64,000 nucleotides of DNA from Pyralis farinalis (GCA_947507595.1 OX382275.1:20284568-20348567); one strand, 5' to 3'; shown: positions 1 to 11,915, counted from the stretch's first letter. Notes: generated from the letters alone by a model not told the origin. Made by a program: numbers and translations.

Positions 1-236
1 TGCAGGAACACAACAACCCCCCAGGCAGCTGTTATTTGGCTGTGGTTTTCTTTGAGGTGGAGGTACTTCCCCAGACACACTGCTTTGATCCTCCCTACCT
101 CTCTTGAAAATATCCAGACCAAGACAGACAGCCATGTTCATGCACACAAATGTTTGTTCTGTATGACAATCGAACCCACGTGCATCGTCAAAGTAACGTA
201 ACAGCGCATTTCCCCACTGCGCCTCTGAGCTCGTCA
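1..236 (-). mobile_element. SINE-A, tRNA-derived, head and body (tail outside window)
   Basis: Read on the minus strand from about 236, a tRNA-like head (GGCGCAGTGG as A box near 215, GGGTTCGATTGTC as B box near 175) leads into the body (GGAAGTACCTCCACCTCA, GTTGTTGTGTTCCTGCA). The 3' part lies beyond the window edge. Confidence 0.7.
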
Positions 237-1295
237 GAAATTTTATGGAATCAACAAAACGAAGCTGTTTTTCGGCTCCATGCATAGAGTTTTGTTATAC
301 AAATGCAACCGCATATAGATATAGTATTGTTAATAGATGAGCTGTGAGAATTGTTGACGATCCCATGTTTGTACGACTGATGTTGTCTAACGAAATATTT
401 TACTTCTAATTATGCGTTCTCACGATTGTACAAAGGGCTGTGTTCAGAGGAGTTGTCTGATATAATCACTGCAGCCTTATTCATAAATAACACTACTAAC
501 CATTGATGGCGAATTGCTCTCGTACTGGGTGTTCCTGAAAAAAAATATTTTGACAACTTTTAAGTTGTAGAACGCGAAGGCTTTCCAAACAGGACTACAG
601 CATGAGGTTCTTCCAAAGATATAACGACTCGATTAACACCCTTGGTAATGCAGGGCGCTTGCACTGCTACGACAACTGTTGACCATACATAAATAAGAAC
701 AACTTCCTATAGAATATTGATATGGGGGTGAGTGAAGTTCCCAGTAAGCGCCTATGAAGTTATTGCGCAGATCCAGAGGTCGGCAATGCTCTAAAGATGG
801 CCATGATATTGTAGGCGTCAGGGTCACACACTTTACGTGTGCATCATTAGTTTACATTATGATATGTTTCAGGTATGATAGTCTTTAAGGCATGGCTATA
901 TAAATCAGTTTCTTATTATGTCCTAAATGTAAATAAATAAATGAAATGTAAAAATGTAGGTCTCTTAGACTTATTCGATTATTTATTCACGCAAAACCGT
1001 CAACTATACGCGTGTCTTACGTCAAATTTCATGAACGACGCTACTATGAAAGATGAATACTTAATAGGGCCGCGTGAGGGCCACGCATTATTCACGTAGT
1101 TTGGCAGCGATAATCAGTCGTATCATTCTATCTGGCGAAGTGACAGCAGATCACTCTGTCAGCTAGGATGATACAACCTATTCTGTAAGAAATGTTAAGC
1201 TACTAAATAAATTCCAGAAATAAATAATGTAAAAATCAGACAATTTTCATAGTGCCACCGAGAAAGAAAAGCTTGTTAACTTTTCCTTTTCTTTT
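237..1295. other. No gene seen; weak SINE-A trace
   Basis: Mostly unique AT-rich sequence. A weak plus-strand SINE-A remnant lies at about 700-795 (GAGTGAAGTTCCCAGTAAGC). Confidence 0.4.
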
Positions 1296-1560
1296 TACAA
1301 CGTCGGGATGCATTCAAGCATTGCGGCTCACCTGATGGCAAGCGGTTACCGTAGCCTATGAACGCTTACAACCCATTTAGTATTACTAGCGCGATGCCAC
1401 ATTTGCTGCTAAAATAGCTACCCTTTAAGACTTACTCGTGGCTTCACTCACTCGCAGGAATGCAACAACCCTCCAGGAAGTCGTTATTTGGTGCTTTTTC
1501 TGGGAGCTGAAGACATTTCTCCAGACGAGCTGCTTTGATGTGCCCTACCACTCTTAAAAA
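1296..1560 (-). mobile_element. SINE-A, body and tail
   Basis: The minus strand reads body to tail, with CATAGGCTACGGTAACCGC and CATCAGGTGAGCCGCAATG near the tail end at 1296. The head is missing. Confidence 0.65.
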
Positions 1561-1577
1561 CACGTAGAAAAAGTGAA

Positions 1578-2640
1578 ATCCAGCCATAAGTTCTGTTACA
1601 AATAAATATGTATTTATTTTTTATGAAGTAATGTATTCTAAATAAAACACCATATACATATTTATGGAAGTCTCAGTAATAAATAATAAAAAAACTGTTC
1701 GAAATGGCTACCTTTGATTTTGATACAGGCCTTTAAATCTGTCTGGCCACGAATCTATGATCTACGCACTATTTCCATGGGAAATTTAGCCACTGTTTGC
1801 TTCAGAGATTTCAGAGACACAATGTTTGCGTGTCGTTTCGAGCACGGCATGTTCTCTAAAACTAACCATAATTAGTAGTCTAAGGGGTTCAGATCTGGGC
1901 CAGAGGGCCAGTCTTCAGCTCTTATGAAGTCCCGAACGTTGATTTCGAGCCAGGCTTGTGTAGTTGTGATCAAGTGCAGGCACATTTTTAAAAAATGTGT
2001 ATATATGAGACGTTTCACAACATGATCCAAGACAGTCTCTTGATGCACTTTTGCTGAAGTCTTCACTCCTTTTTCACAATAAACTTTTTACTCCTTGATA
2101 AGACATCCCCTACCAAACAATTATAGACGCAGGATGATGACCACGTTGTAGTTTTTCGACCACTTGGGCGGCTTCTTTAGGACTGTGTACTTACACTATG
2201 TCATTTTGCTTGTTATAGTGCTCTTCAATCGTATAATTTTTTTCATCAGTAAAGAGGATACTTCTGTGCCTTTTACCTGCGTATCAAGACAGAGAAGGCG
2301 ATTTGATCGATCCTGATCGAATGATCCTGTATGTCGACGATAAGCGTCGATCTTCAGGTCTTGTTTAGCAACCTTTGTAGTTCTAACAGCACACGGTCGC
2401 CCCGATCTTTTATGGTCCTCAACAGAGGAAGTGTTGGTATATCTGTAGATAGTACGATATACGAATATACGGCTGATATCAAGTGTCTTGAATATGACTG
2501 ACGGCTCCATACCCACTTTGTGCAAGGTAATCACTAGAAAATACGATTGCATTTTCTTTAACACCGCATTTTATTTTGTAATTTGATAATAAACACGAAT
2601 AAAGTATATATCAAAGTATATATCACATATAATATCTATC
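1578..2640 (-). mobile_element. maT-type (DD37D) transposon remnant, copy 1
   Basis: Minus-strand reading 2564-2196 gives a helix-turn-helix region (VITLHKVGMEPSVIFKTLDI, then RSGRP) like copy 3. Reading from 2066 down to 1872 gives HQETVLDHVVKRLI and EDWPSGPDLNPLDY, the region around the third catalytic Asp. That Asp is kept, but a stop follows directly. The 3' flank (about 1578-1750) matches the same flank of copies 2 and 4, including the GCCATAAGTTCTGTTACAA terminal repeat. The region around the second catalytic Asp (QQDSAP) is missing, so the copy is internally deleted and dead. Confidence 0.7.
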
Positions 2641-3424
2641 ATATCTAATACTACGTATGTATTAAACACATGTTGATATTGCTCTTTTAGTTAGAAACAA
2701 CAAAATTTTAGCTAGAAACAAAAAAGAAATATTTTCGGTGTTCTCTTCCTGTATGAAAACCCATGAAAATTACTGTAATTAAATTTACAAATAAATACTC
2801 TGCACAATTGTTTAAATGTTTGTAAATAATTTTGTTTTGGAGTTACTCGTAGATACCTGTGACATAACAACGGACAGGAAGCATAGTATATTTAAAGCAT
2901 GGATTGAGGAGGCTTGTACCCTGTAGACATGGAATCTAACAAAGAAGATAATCTTATTCAATCGTGTTTCATGTTTTATCTGATATTTCAAGTTCAATGA
3001 AATGTATTTTTATTATAATTTTCATAGCCTTTTATTTTGCAAGGTTTTGTGAACAAATTATCAATCGGTTTACAATTTGATTGTCAATTTTAACATATAT
3101 ATAAATATCGAATTATTATTTTCATTTTAATGATAAAAAAATATTTATTTGCACAAAACATGAGTAATTACATACATTTGTAAGCATAGTGTATTCGATG
3201 TAATTAAAATAGTTCATCATGGGTTGCCTTGTCGGCGTACAAACATTTGAGAGGTAGAAAAATATTGAAATAAAATATCATGTCAAAATTAAAATTAAAA
3301 TTAAATACACTCAGAAAGTTTTACGAAAATAAAAAAAGTGTTATAAAGGTAAACATTTTTTTATTAAATCTTTTCATTGTCTCCACACCAACTTCTTTAC
3401 AAAATTTCAGGCGTCTGAATGAAT
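2641..3424. other. AT-rich, nothing recognised
   Basis: Short open frames only, no repeat family or coding motif found. Confidence 0.5.
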
Positions 3425-4345
3425 TTTCGAAACACTTTCTAGTCCGCCGCAGACACTTCATTTACAGCCTGCTCGAACGTTGACAGCACATCCTCCGGCG
3501 ATGAAAATTGTATACTTTTGAGCTGATTTGTTATTTTCGGGAATAAAAAGAAGCCACACGGTGCTAGATCTGGGCTGTAAGGAGGTTGACCCAGGAGTTT
3601 CCCCGGCGTGCTGTCCAGGAAGTCCCTCGTTTTGAGGCCGGCTTGCACGGGCACGTCGTCGTGGTGGAGCAGTTGCCTTCGGAGCGTTGTGTTTGGTCGC
3701 TTGTTGGTCACAACAGGGAAAAAATCTGCCAAACATTTGGTAGTATACCATTCGGCGTTGATGCCTCTTTAATTCTGTAAAGGAACTGACACCAGGCAGC
3801 CAGTCATATTGAAAAAGCTCGCAATCAAAATCTTCTCCCCGCTTCTAGATCGCTTCACTTTGGTAGGTTTTGATTGGTTTTGAAATACCCAAACCATCGA
3901 CTGGCGCTTCGTTTCTGGAGTGTATCGATAAATCCAGGACTCATCCCTTATAATGATGTCGTAAACACGCCAAGGCGAGCCTGCATCAAATTTGTTATCA
4001 TATCACGCACCATTCCAGCTGGGCCTGCTTCTGATCAACGGTGAGTTTGTACAGTAAAGGCTTTCCGATTGAATCTGAAGTATGTGCTGAATCTTTTAAT
4101 ACGTAACTCGCCTATTGTCTTGGATTATATTTTTCACTGCTAGCACGTTTTCTTCCGTAGCAGCCGTCAAAGGGCGACCACTTGTTTCTCCATCTCCCAA
4201 AGTAAGTCGACGGCGCTTGAATTCGTTATACCAACGATACGTGGGTGCCTAGGAAGGGCCTTCATCCATGAATGCCATTTGAAATCTATCGTACGATACA
4301 TCCGGTTCCCGGCGCAGACCCATTATTCAGTGAGAAACGATAATT
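3425..4345 (-). mobile_element. mariner (DD34D) transposase pseudogene
   Basis: The minus strand from about 4325 encodes an HTH region (YNEFKRRRLTLGDGETSGRP, then TEENVLAVKNIIQD). Near 3900-3850 it encodes KRQSMVWVFQNQSKPTK. At 3732-3439 it encodes the C-terminal catalytic part: RRQLLHHDDVPVQ, then PPYSPDLAPCGFFLFPKI. From the HHD Asp to the third catalytic position are 34 residues, which fits mariner DD34D. That third position is Gly (codon 3553-3555) instead of Asp. The reading frame changes several times. I did not find both terminal repeats. Confidence 0.85.
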
Positions 4346-4956
4346 TAAACTAGCTCGCAATAAATGCGGAGGGAAATTATGAAATTTGATTTTGATTTTG
4401 ATTATTTTTACTTATAAATAATCATATTTTATTATAACTGGCCAGTCTCTCATACATAAAACTTTTTTCGCAATACTTTCTGAGTGGCCTAGTAACATTT
4501 CTCTATAAACAGATTTTTGTTTCTAAACAGATTAATATTTAAAGTTCTTCAACCGATCCGGAATGTATTAAATTTTATTTACTATATCTTTACTGCCTTG
4601 CCTAAATTATCTGCCTTGAAAATCACCTTGACTTTCTATGTTCTGATCTGAGCAAAAAGGGCCCACCATTTATATATCATATTGTGGACACAAAAGAGAA
4701 ATCTAAACTTCACTCGACAATCCACTAACTCCAGAGTTCCAGAGACGGAGTTTATCGGTGTAATCCGATAGTTCTTCGGAAACAAATGTCAAGATAAAAT
4801 AGTTGTTTGCTTTGTTGTTTACTATTTTTTATGTGATAAAAGTAACAGATTTATGTTACTAGTAGACATGACATTCATTGCTGACAAATTCATCAAATTA
4901 AATTTATATTTAAAAATAATTTTAATTTGTTTAGTTGTAAAAAAAAACTTAATTGT
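4346..4956. other. Nothing recognised
   Basis: AT-rich intron-like sequence without motifs between the mariner and RTE remnants. Confidence 0.5.
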
Positions 4957-5350
4957 TTGCGGCATAACGCTTGCTGACTGCGTTCGTAATGAACACGTGA
5001 GAGAAAGAGTTTGTCTAAAAGTGTCGGTGTTAAGATAAGAAAGGGCATGCTCCGTTGGTTCGGACATGTAGAAAGAATGCGGGACGAAAGAATGACGAAA
5101 CAGATATACAATGCAAAAGTGGAAGGATGTAGGAGCCGAGGAAGGCCGAGACTAAACTACCATGACCAAATTGGTCGTGTTTTATCAGAAGGTGATGTTA
5201 GAAGCCCCAGGAACCGATGAGCGTGCATGAAAAGAGCTATGAATGTCACAGAAGCGAGTGAAGTATGCAAGGACCGCGTCTTATGGCGCTCGGTTCTCTC
5301 TGCCTACCCCGCAAGGGACTTGGCGTGAAGATATACATACATACATACAT
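4957..5350 (+). mobile_element. RTE-type LINE 3' fragment
   Basis: Translation gives the same C-terminal region as the longer copy at 27398-29480: KGMLRWFGHVERMRDERM, then KVEGCRSRGRPRL, then a stop near 5220. It ends in GGCGTGAAG followed by ATACATACATACATACAT. It lacks RT and is a 5'-truncated, inactive copy. Confidence 0.8.
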
Positions 5351-6780
5351 ATCAAGAAAATTTTGCATAACTCAAAAAAAAAATCTAAAATTTCTCAACG
5401 TATATTCTAAGTAATGAGTAAGACAACGTAGTCGTTACTTTAATATGTTCCTATATTTTTTACAAGCTTTCAAGTGAACATGACAGGAACAAAATTTTAC
5501 AACGGAGTTTGTTAAAGTTTGTTCCATTTTGAATGTAGTTTTGGAGATGTGCATCATAAGTATTGGTCTGCAGTCTATTTATGAAAATAAAAACTCAAAA
5601 ACCGTTTGAGTTGGTTAAGCGTGAATAGTGTATAACCTGTAATAACGAAAATGATTAAAAAACTCAAATGAAGATAAAATAAAGTAAATATTATTTAAGC
5701 TATGTATGTTTTTATCACTTATCACCATATAATCAATATCTAAAATTTTAGCCATTAATGTCGTAACATAAATTAATAAATGAATTATTAATTTATGCAA
5801 AAATTCAATGACTTCATGGTAAAAGAAATATGATTTTATCCCATAGTATAATTCCGATTATTCAACATCTTTTCTGGCGATAGTTTAAAAATCACTCGTA
5901 TAAAACACTGAATTATTAGAATGCTTAAGAGAATTCGGTTTCAATCATCCTTACATTGGGATCCATTAATATACTGTTAATATAAGTAATGAAATTATGC
6001 CCCGAGAAAGGTACGATAAAGTGTCAGAGCGGGAATGATACTGTAGCTATTTAGTACAATGTAGATACTTTATAAAGGAATATCACAGTATAGAGATACA
6101 AGAAGCAGATATACTAGTACACTGTTGTCTCGTTTGACATAATTTTATGTTACAAAACAAAGCTATATGCTGTATTCATACTTATCAGAGGCCCGAGGGA
6201 ATCACCTCGGGAAAATTTCAAACAAATAAATATCCAATGTTACTTTTCTGTATTTATGAATATTTATGAACACATTATTTTCGTAAAAACTCTTATTCCG
6301 AATTCTGTCCATTTTTAGAAATATAAATAAGTTGCTACCTGTGCGCTATATTCACTTTCTAGGACGGATTTACGAGTATTTTGTTCTTCTATAATGTTAT
6401 GTCATTATATGGATTCTATTCTCTATATCTATTCCATTCAATAATTATTGTTTAAAGCGATTAATATAGCTTCGCTCAAAAATATTTTCAAAATCAATTT
6501 AAATATTCACTTTAAAAAGATTTATTAGAAATATACACAAAAACGTACTACAACGTCCGGTTTACTAACTTATACTCCATTCGCCTAGCACTCAAAACGT
6601 GCCAGTAAACTTTACAACAAACTATCGGAGTGTATGAATAATGAATCAAATGACAAAATACTTATGCAATGAAATCGAGCGAAAAGACAATTAGAAGATT
6701 GAATAAAAAAAGCTAACACACGTCTCAGTATTCTCGAGGGTTCAAAGGCATATCTTGAATTTCTATTATCTATTCTTCTA
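5351..6780. other. AT-rich, nothing recognised
   Basis: No open frame above about 60 codons and no family I can name. Confidence 0.5.
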
Positions 6781-6786
6781 GCGTTA

Positions 6787-7069
6787 AGGTGCTCCCACAC
6801 TGGTGTTATAAAACGTTATTTAATATGCAGTAACATTCGTAGTATGGAAATAGAAATTAAAATGTTTTAAAAAGTTAGCTAACGTAGCTAACATTCATTA
6901 ACATTGAATGTACAAAATGGTGACATATTGTACAGAGTTACAAACTGTTATAAAACATTTGTTAGCTTTTATAAACAAAACTTTATGTAACATTTTTGCA
7001 CGAAACATAAGAAAATTCTTTAAAACTGTTTGGAACAGTTATAATATAAACTACGGTGTGGGAGCACCT
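6787..7069. mobile_element. MITE with TTA target duplication
   Basis: Terminal inverted repeats AGGTGCTCCCACAC (6787-6800) and its inverse (7056-7069) are exact over 14 bp. TTA flanks both sides (6784-6786 and 7070-7072). A 3-bp TWA duplication is typical of PIF/Harbinger; the superfamily call is inference. No transposase is present. Confidence 0.75.
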
Positions 7070-7072
7070 TTA

Positions 7073-7600
7073 GAGCGTAAGTCATTTCTTTTCAAGCGAG
7101 CGAGAACACAGAACGTCTATTATAACCAGTCATCGTTTCGAAGGATCAATTCGGACGGTTTTGACTTCAAACATATCTTAAGGGTAACCGTAGTGATGCA
7201 TATGTACATATAAGTGTGACAATTAAGAACGATTATTTGTAGTTATGCTACTGCTTATTTCTCTCTACTGTGGAATATGAAACAAAGGGCTTTAGGTGTG
7301 CACGATCGCTTCAGTTTATTTATTTGTAGCTGTCGTTATAATAGGGTGTTGTATACAAATGAAAAGAATGAGGAGCTCAATGGTATCACTGCGCGTTTAT
7401 AACAGAACACGCAATTTAATCAACAGTGACTGCAGCCTATCCATATCTATGGATGGGTTTCTTTACCCTACCAATAGTGTAACCTATAGACAAGTTACGT
7501 TCCACGTTGATTACGTATCCGATTTAACTACGCCTACGAGCTTCTCGTTTAGGAGTAATTCAATTTTAAATATATTTTAAAATAAAAACCTATTTTCTAA
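7073..7600. other. Unsupported 94-codon open frame
   Basis: 7296-7580 is open on plus with a hydrophobic start (ASVYLFVAVVIIGCC), but no family, splice signal or repeat match supports coding. Confidence 0.2.
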
Positions 7601-8012
7601 TTATCTGTAACTTCACGTCAAATCTCTTATAGGGTAGGCAGAGAGAGAGAGAACTGCCCACACTACCACCGGAGGCCACCCAGGTTTCACCGGCGGTGTG
7701 CGTAACGCATTTATCCCCGCGTCACAAAAAAAAAAAAAAAGGCAGAGAGAACTGAGCGGCACATGACTCGGTCTTTACACATCTCACTCTTTTACAATTT
7801 AACATTCACAGGTGTTGTAATGCGCGCTCGCCGGCATTTAAGGATCTAGATCACCAGCATTATCTTCTGATAAAACATGATCATTTGGTCATGGTGGGTA
7901 GGTAAGTCATGGCTCTCCTACATCCTTCTAATTTTGCGTTATAAATCTGTTTCGTGAGTCTTTCTTTCTGCATTCTTTCTACATATCCAAACCAACGGAT
8001 CATAACTCTTCT
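7601..8012 (-). mobile_element. RTE-type LINE 3' fragment, interrupted by a small retro-insertion
   Basis: The reverse complement matches the 3' part of the RTE family (consensus of 27398-29480), starting at the conserved end CACGTCAAATC and running to about 8012. It is more diverged than the other copies. It is split at 7657-7740 by a poly(A)-tailed insertion flanked by a repeated GGCAGAGAGAACTG. Confidence 0.7.
7657..7740 (+). mobile_element. Short poly(A)-tailed retroposed sequence nested in the RTE fragment
   Basis: An 84-bp GC-rich segment ends in 16 A residues. It is flanked by GAGAGAACTG (left, within an expanded GA run ending at 7656) and GGCAGAGAGAACTG (right, 7741-7754). The intact target order can be read from the related copy at 27430. 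Poly(A) plus a target-site duplication is the mark of target-primed reverse transcription. The source is not recognised; it could be the 3' end of a LINE. Confidence 0.6.
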
Positions 8013-8372
8013 TTTTTTAGGGTTATGTATGTTAAAAAGAAAAACTGAACCCTTATAGGATAACTTTGTTGTCCATCTGTCTATCTGTCAAGACCCTTTT
8101 TCTCAGGAACGCGAACGGGTGGAGCTATCAGGCGCAGATCTGCAATCCCTCCGAGCACTGAAAAAATAAAACTTCTAAGTCAACGCAATCAACTTCACTT
8201 AGAAGTTTGATTTTTTCAGTGCTCGGAGGGATTGCAGACTTGAGTATTTGATATTAATTTCAGTTTGATAGCTCCACTGAGAAAATGAGCCTTGACAGAT
8301 AGACATACGGATAACAAAGTAATACTACGAGTATAAGGGTTCCTTTGCCTTTTGACGTACGGAACCTTAAAA
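8012..8372. mobile_element. Fold-back element, copy of dispersed family G
   Basis: The two halves are inverted copies. CTGCAATCCCTCCGAGCACT at 8140-8159 mirrors AGTGCTCGGAGGGATTGCAG near 8219-8238, and ACCCTTATAGGATAACTTTG mirrors ATAACAAAGTAATAC with TATAAGGGTT. The single-copy relatives at 44325-44710 and 59395-59830 match only one half. Confidence 0.65.
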
Positions 8373-9178
8373 ATCAATAATAGTAATTCTTTGATTGGAG
8401 CAGGTTGTGATATTACTAATATACAGGAATCTTTTTTCTTTTGAATAATAATGTAGAACTGTCATTTGGAGTAAATTTTTGAGAATAATATTCCCTTCGT
8501 ATCTTAACTACGTATGTGTATGAAGTCAGAATACACACAAATGTGATTACAAGAGATAAATCATGGTCGCACATCATCATCATGACTTGGAATGGCAGCT
8601 TTGTTAGATGAGTTATAGATGTAATTAGATAGCTCACCGTTATCTTTAAAGCCAAAGCCTAGGTCTCCTGCACCTGGCGCGTCCGACTACTCTTGTATAA
8701 TCTTATAGAAAAATAATGTTAAAGTGTTCTTTTAATATTTCCGGTGAGTTTACACGAGTAGGTAACATTACCAATAAGCTGATGATGTCTTGCTGCAATA
8801 GTAATAATGTAATAAATCTAGAGTTCCAAGCGCTAATAACTTATGCTAAGTTGTACACATTATGCTACGTTGGCACCATAATTAGTAAATAACATTTGAA
8901 TAAATGCCTCTACTGTACCATTCTTTTATTTATAAAATATGTAGTATTGTTTACGATTGTGTCACATTATTAACTTATTTAGAACTTATATAACACAGAG
9001 CAAGTGATACATCATAAAGTATTACTACCAACCATCGTCATCCTGTCATAAGCTGTGTTAAAACCAAAGTGAACTTTATCCGTAAATCTACACGTCACTA
9101 AATCCGATATCCAATGATGAATTTTCAATTACATAACGACCCACTGATATAAGATGCAAACGAATTTGAGCTTTACTG
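8373..9178. other. Nothing recognised
   Basis: AT-rich, short frames only. Confidence 0.5.
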
Positions 9179-9430
9179 TCAATGCCGTAGATTTCTTTTC
9201 CGTCGCGTTGACTTTTGTTTGTATTGTGCACACATGCATCGGTTTTGCGGTCGAATAGCATGTCTGTTTCGCGTGTCAGGGGTCAACCGCGGAATCCGCT
9301 TGAGCGCGGCGGAATTACGTTGTACATTGTAGGGTACATTGAAAATAACATCGTTAACGCCTTTAATGAACGAGGTACAGCGATGAAATCGTCTGTCAAT
9401 TTGACGTGGGTTGTGTTCAGATAAAGGCAT
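9179..9430. other. CpG-rich segment, possible exon or promoter
   Basis: Both strands are open for about 70-80 codons and the stretch is much richer in CG dinucleotides than its surroundings (for example GTCGCGTTG, GAGCGCGGCGG). I recognise no protein family in either strand. It could be a noncoding first exon or an unknown repeat. Confidence 0.25.
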
Positions 9431-9766
9431 GGGTATAATATACTGGCATAATATATTACCCTGCTTACTTGGGGGGACAGATTGAATATAGGTGTTATAT
9501 CTAACTTTTATGCCATTGTAATTTCCAAGATTGATACTGGCAGCTACACCAGCATATATGTAGTATATGTTGATTATACATGTATTTTTGTTTCTCTTTA
9601 ATAATTAGGCAAAATGTCGTTGCCTCCTCTTGGTTTAGTTTATACATAAAGAAAGGCAACACCACTTTGAATAATAATACTAAAGATGTTCGGAAGAGCT
9701 GTTTAATTTCAAACCAGCTACAAAGTTGCACTGTGTTACACTTACTTTAAAACTATAATTACGTTC

Positions 9767-10315
9767 TTCTTTTTCTTCTTAGCGTCATCACGTTTCAAAA
9801 TGTAAAATGACGTTTGAGAGAAGGCGTTAGGATGACTGCCGTCTTACTTCCATAACCCATAGGGAACCAGACCTTTCTTAAGTAAGGTCACACGTCTTTC
9901 GAAATACACTTTTTGAAGTTATACTTCTAATGCGACTTGCAAAAAGGTTGCGTTAAATGTTTAACGCTACCATGTAGGAGGAATAGAAAGAGACAGAGCG
10001 AGAGTGAATGCGTGGCACTCGAACACAAAAGTACAGGTTGAAGCTGCTAAATGTTTCATGATATTACCGGTAGATGGATTAAAATTTATTAAGTTATTAA
10101 TGTTAAATATTTATTTAATGATGCCAGAGAAGTATAACTTCTCACGCGCGTACATAAGTACACGCACCCATTTTTTGTGGGTTTCCTCACGATATTTTCC
10201 TTCACCGCCGAGTAAATGATAATTACAAATATGTATATAAATGCGATAACAGGAATTTAGTGGTAGGTACATACCTAGATTCGAATCAGAGACCAGTTGG
10301 TAAATAAGTCGTTCC
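9767..10315 (-). mobile_element. SINE-B split by an insertion
   Basis: The 3' part is at 9767-9909 (TTCTTCTT tail at the left). The 5' part, about 10180-10315, contains the inverted B box GATTCGAATC (about 10278). The intervening 9910-10180 is foreign to the family. Confidence 0.6.
9910..10180. mobile_element. MITE-like insertion inside SINE-B
   Basis: GAAGTTATACTTCT at 9915-9928 and its inverse AGAAGTATAACTTC at 10129-10142 lie near both ends. Exact ends and target duplication could not be fixed by eye. Confidence 0.4.
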
Positions 10316-11209
10316 TTTATTAATCCTGGAGTTCCGTGATGGTACCTTATGGTTTTTCATATACAACATCTTTTCTCTCGCTTTTCTGCAATCTGTGGGA
10401 GTGATTTCATGAAATGGACGGAAGTGCATAACAGTACCTAACTCAGGGAAGCGCGTGCTATTTGATTTCAGCAATGAGCGCGCGCGGTGTTTAATTTGGC
10501 AGTCAGATTTTCCGAGAGATTGGTACAATTGGTAATATTATTTACAATATGTGTAATAAAACCCACATTTATGTAACTTATTAAGTCAATTCAATTACTA
10601 TCAATCAGTTAGACTGAAATCAAAATTTATTGACTGATTGATTGACAAACGATGTTAATAATCACTCAAAACAGACAACAAACTATATCAATGATGAGGA
10701 ACTAATACTTTGTTGCTTTTGTAAAAACATTCACCAAATTAATACGTAATTCAATGTGCTTACTTGAATTCTCAATTTATAGTCAGATGTTGACTTATTG
10801 TTCATTAAAAAATATATAGCTCGTTTACATAGTGTGAGTAATAACACTATGTAAACGAGCTATATATTTTTTAATGAACGTCATTTCTGTTTGATCTGAA
10901 TTTTTCGTCATATCGCGGCTAAAGAATTCTAGAAGTTCTATGACAAATTACGAGTAATTAATTACATGGATCATTTCTTTGATAATACTAATTTCTTAAA
11001 TATTTATAAATCTAACTTAAGTCTAGTTGTTTATTACCAAGGGGAGATGGCATGTAAACATAATATGCGACTACTGCAAGGCTCGCTTGTTTTTTTATTA
11101 CGATCAACCTCCTGGTTATCGTACAAATATGACATGGGCACTTATAAGAAACTAGACGTACAAGGGATTTTCTGATGTATAGTGTTGCTGGCAATAACAT
11201 ATCTATCTA
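10316..11209. other. No gene; contains the 35-bp hairpin
   Basis: Apart from the hairpin at 10801-10878, only short frames without family similarity. Confidence 0.5.
10801..10878. repeat. Perfect 35-bp hairpin
   Basis: Arms 10801-10835 and 10844-10878 are exact inverse copies with an 8-nt loop. The arms are AT-rich with a central AGCTCGTTTACATAGTGT. No transposon end motif is seen. Confidence 0.9.
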
Positions 11210-11223
11210 TCTATCTATCTATC
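11210..11223. repeat. (ATCT)n microsatellite
   Basis: Uninterrupted short tetranucleotide run. Confidence 0.8.
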
Positions 11224-11312
11224 ATCTGGCTTCCTCTTACACAAAGTCACCACAAACGTGTATCTACATGGAAATATTTTGGGTTATAAATAGTTGACTG
11301 AAGTAATATTAG

Positions 11313-11915
11313 AAGCATGTAGCCGAGACATTGGGTGTATGATGCCGTGATATTGGTTATACATATATATAGCTAAGACATTGGTTGTATGTAACCGATG
11401 TGTTGATGCATGTATTTTTTATACTAAGGTGAAATAAGCATATGGCCTGCCTAATGGTAAGCATTTACTGTTAATAAGGCCGGTTGCAACACCGGGGGCG
11501 CAGTATGTAGCTGGAGTCTTTGCAGTATGTAGCCGCAGGTTCTTGATAGACTGAGATTTTCGTTGTATGTAGGTGAGGTATTGATTTTACGTTAACGTCG
11601 GTTTGCTCATATGTACCCGAGGTCTTGGTTGTATGTAGTCATGATTTTGGTTGTGCATAGACCAGGTCCAACTTATATGTAGCCATGATCCTAGTTAAAT
11701 ATAGCCAAGGTCTTGACAGTATGTAGCCGAATTATTGGTTGTTTATTGCCATAGTCTTGATTGTAGCGATGAGCTTGTTTGTAGTCAAGGACTTGGTAGT
11801 ATACACCGGAGATCTATGTAGTATACGACCTAGGTTTCGATTGTATATAACGGCAGTTACCATTATTGTAAGCGAAACCTTGGTTTACGTGTAGACAAGA
11901 CATTGTACGTATGTA
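11313..11915. repeat. 22-bp minisatellite, diverged, with a SINE/LINE tail inserted
   Basis: Units of 22 bp built on GTATGTAGCCGAGGTCTTGG recur more than 20 times, with variable divergence. At about 11415-11500 the array is broken by a reversed SINE-A/LINE tail (GGCCTGCCTAATGGTAAGCA). Confidence 0.75.

Noticed and set aside
7296..7580. 94-codon plus-strand ORF with hydrophobic start
   Set aside because: No family, no splice or promoter support, and length within chance for this composition.
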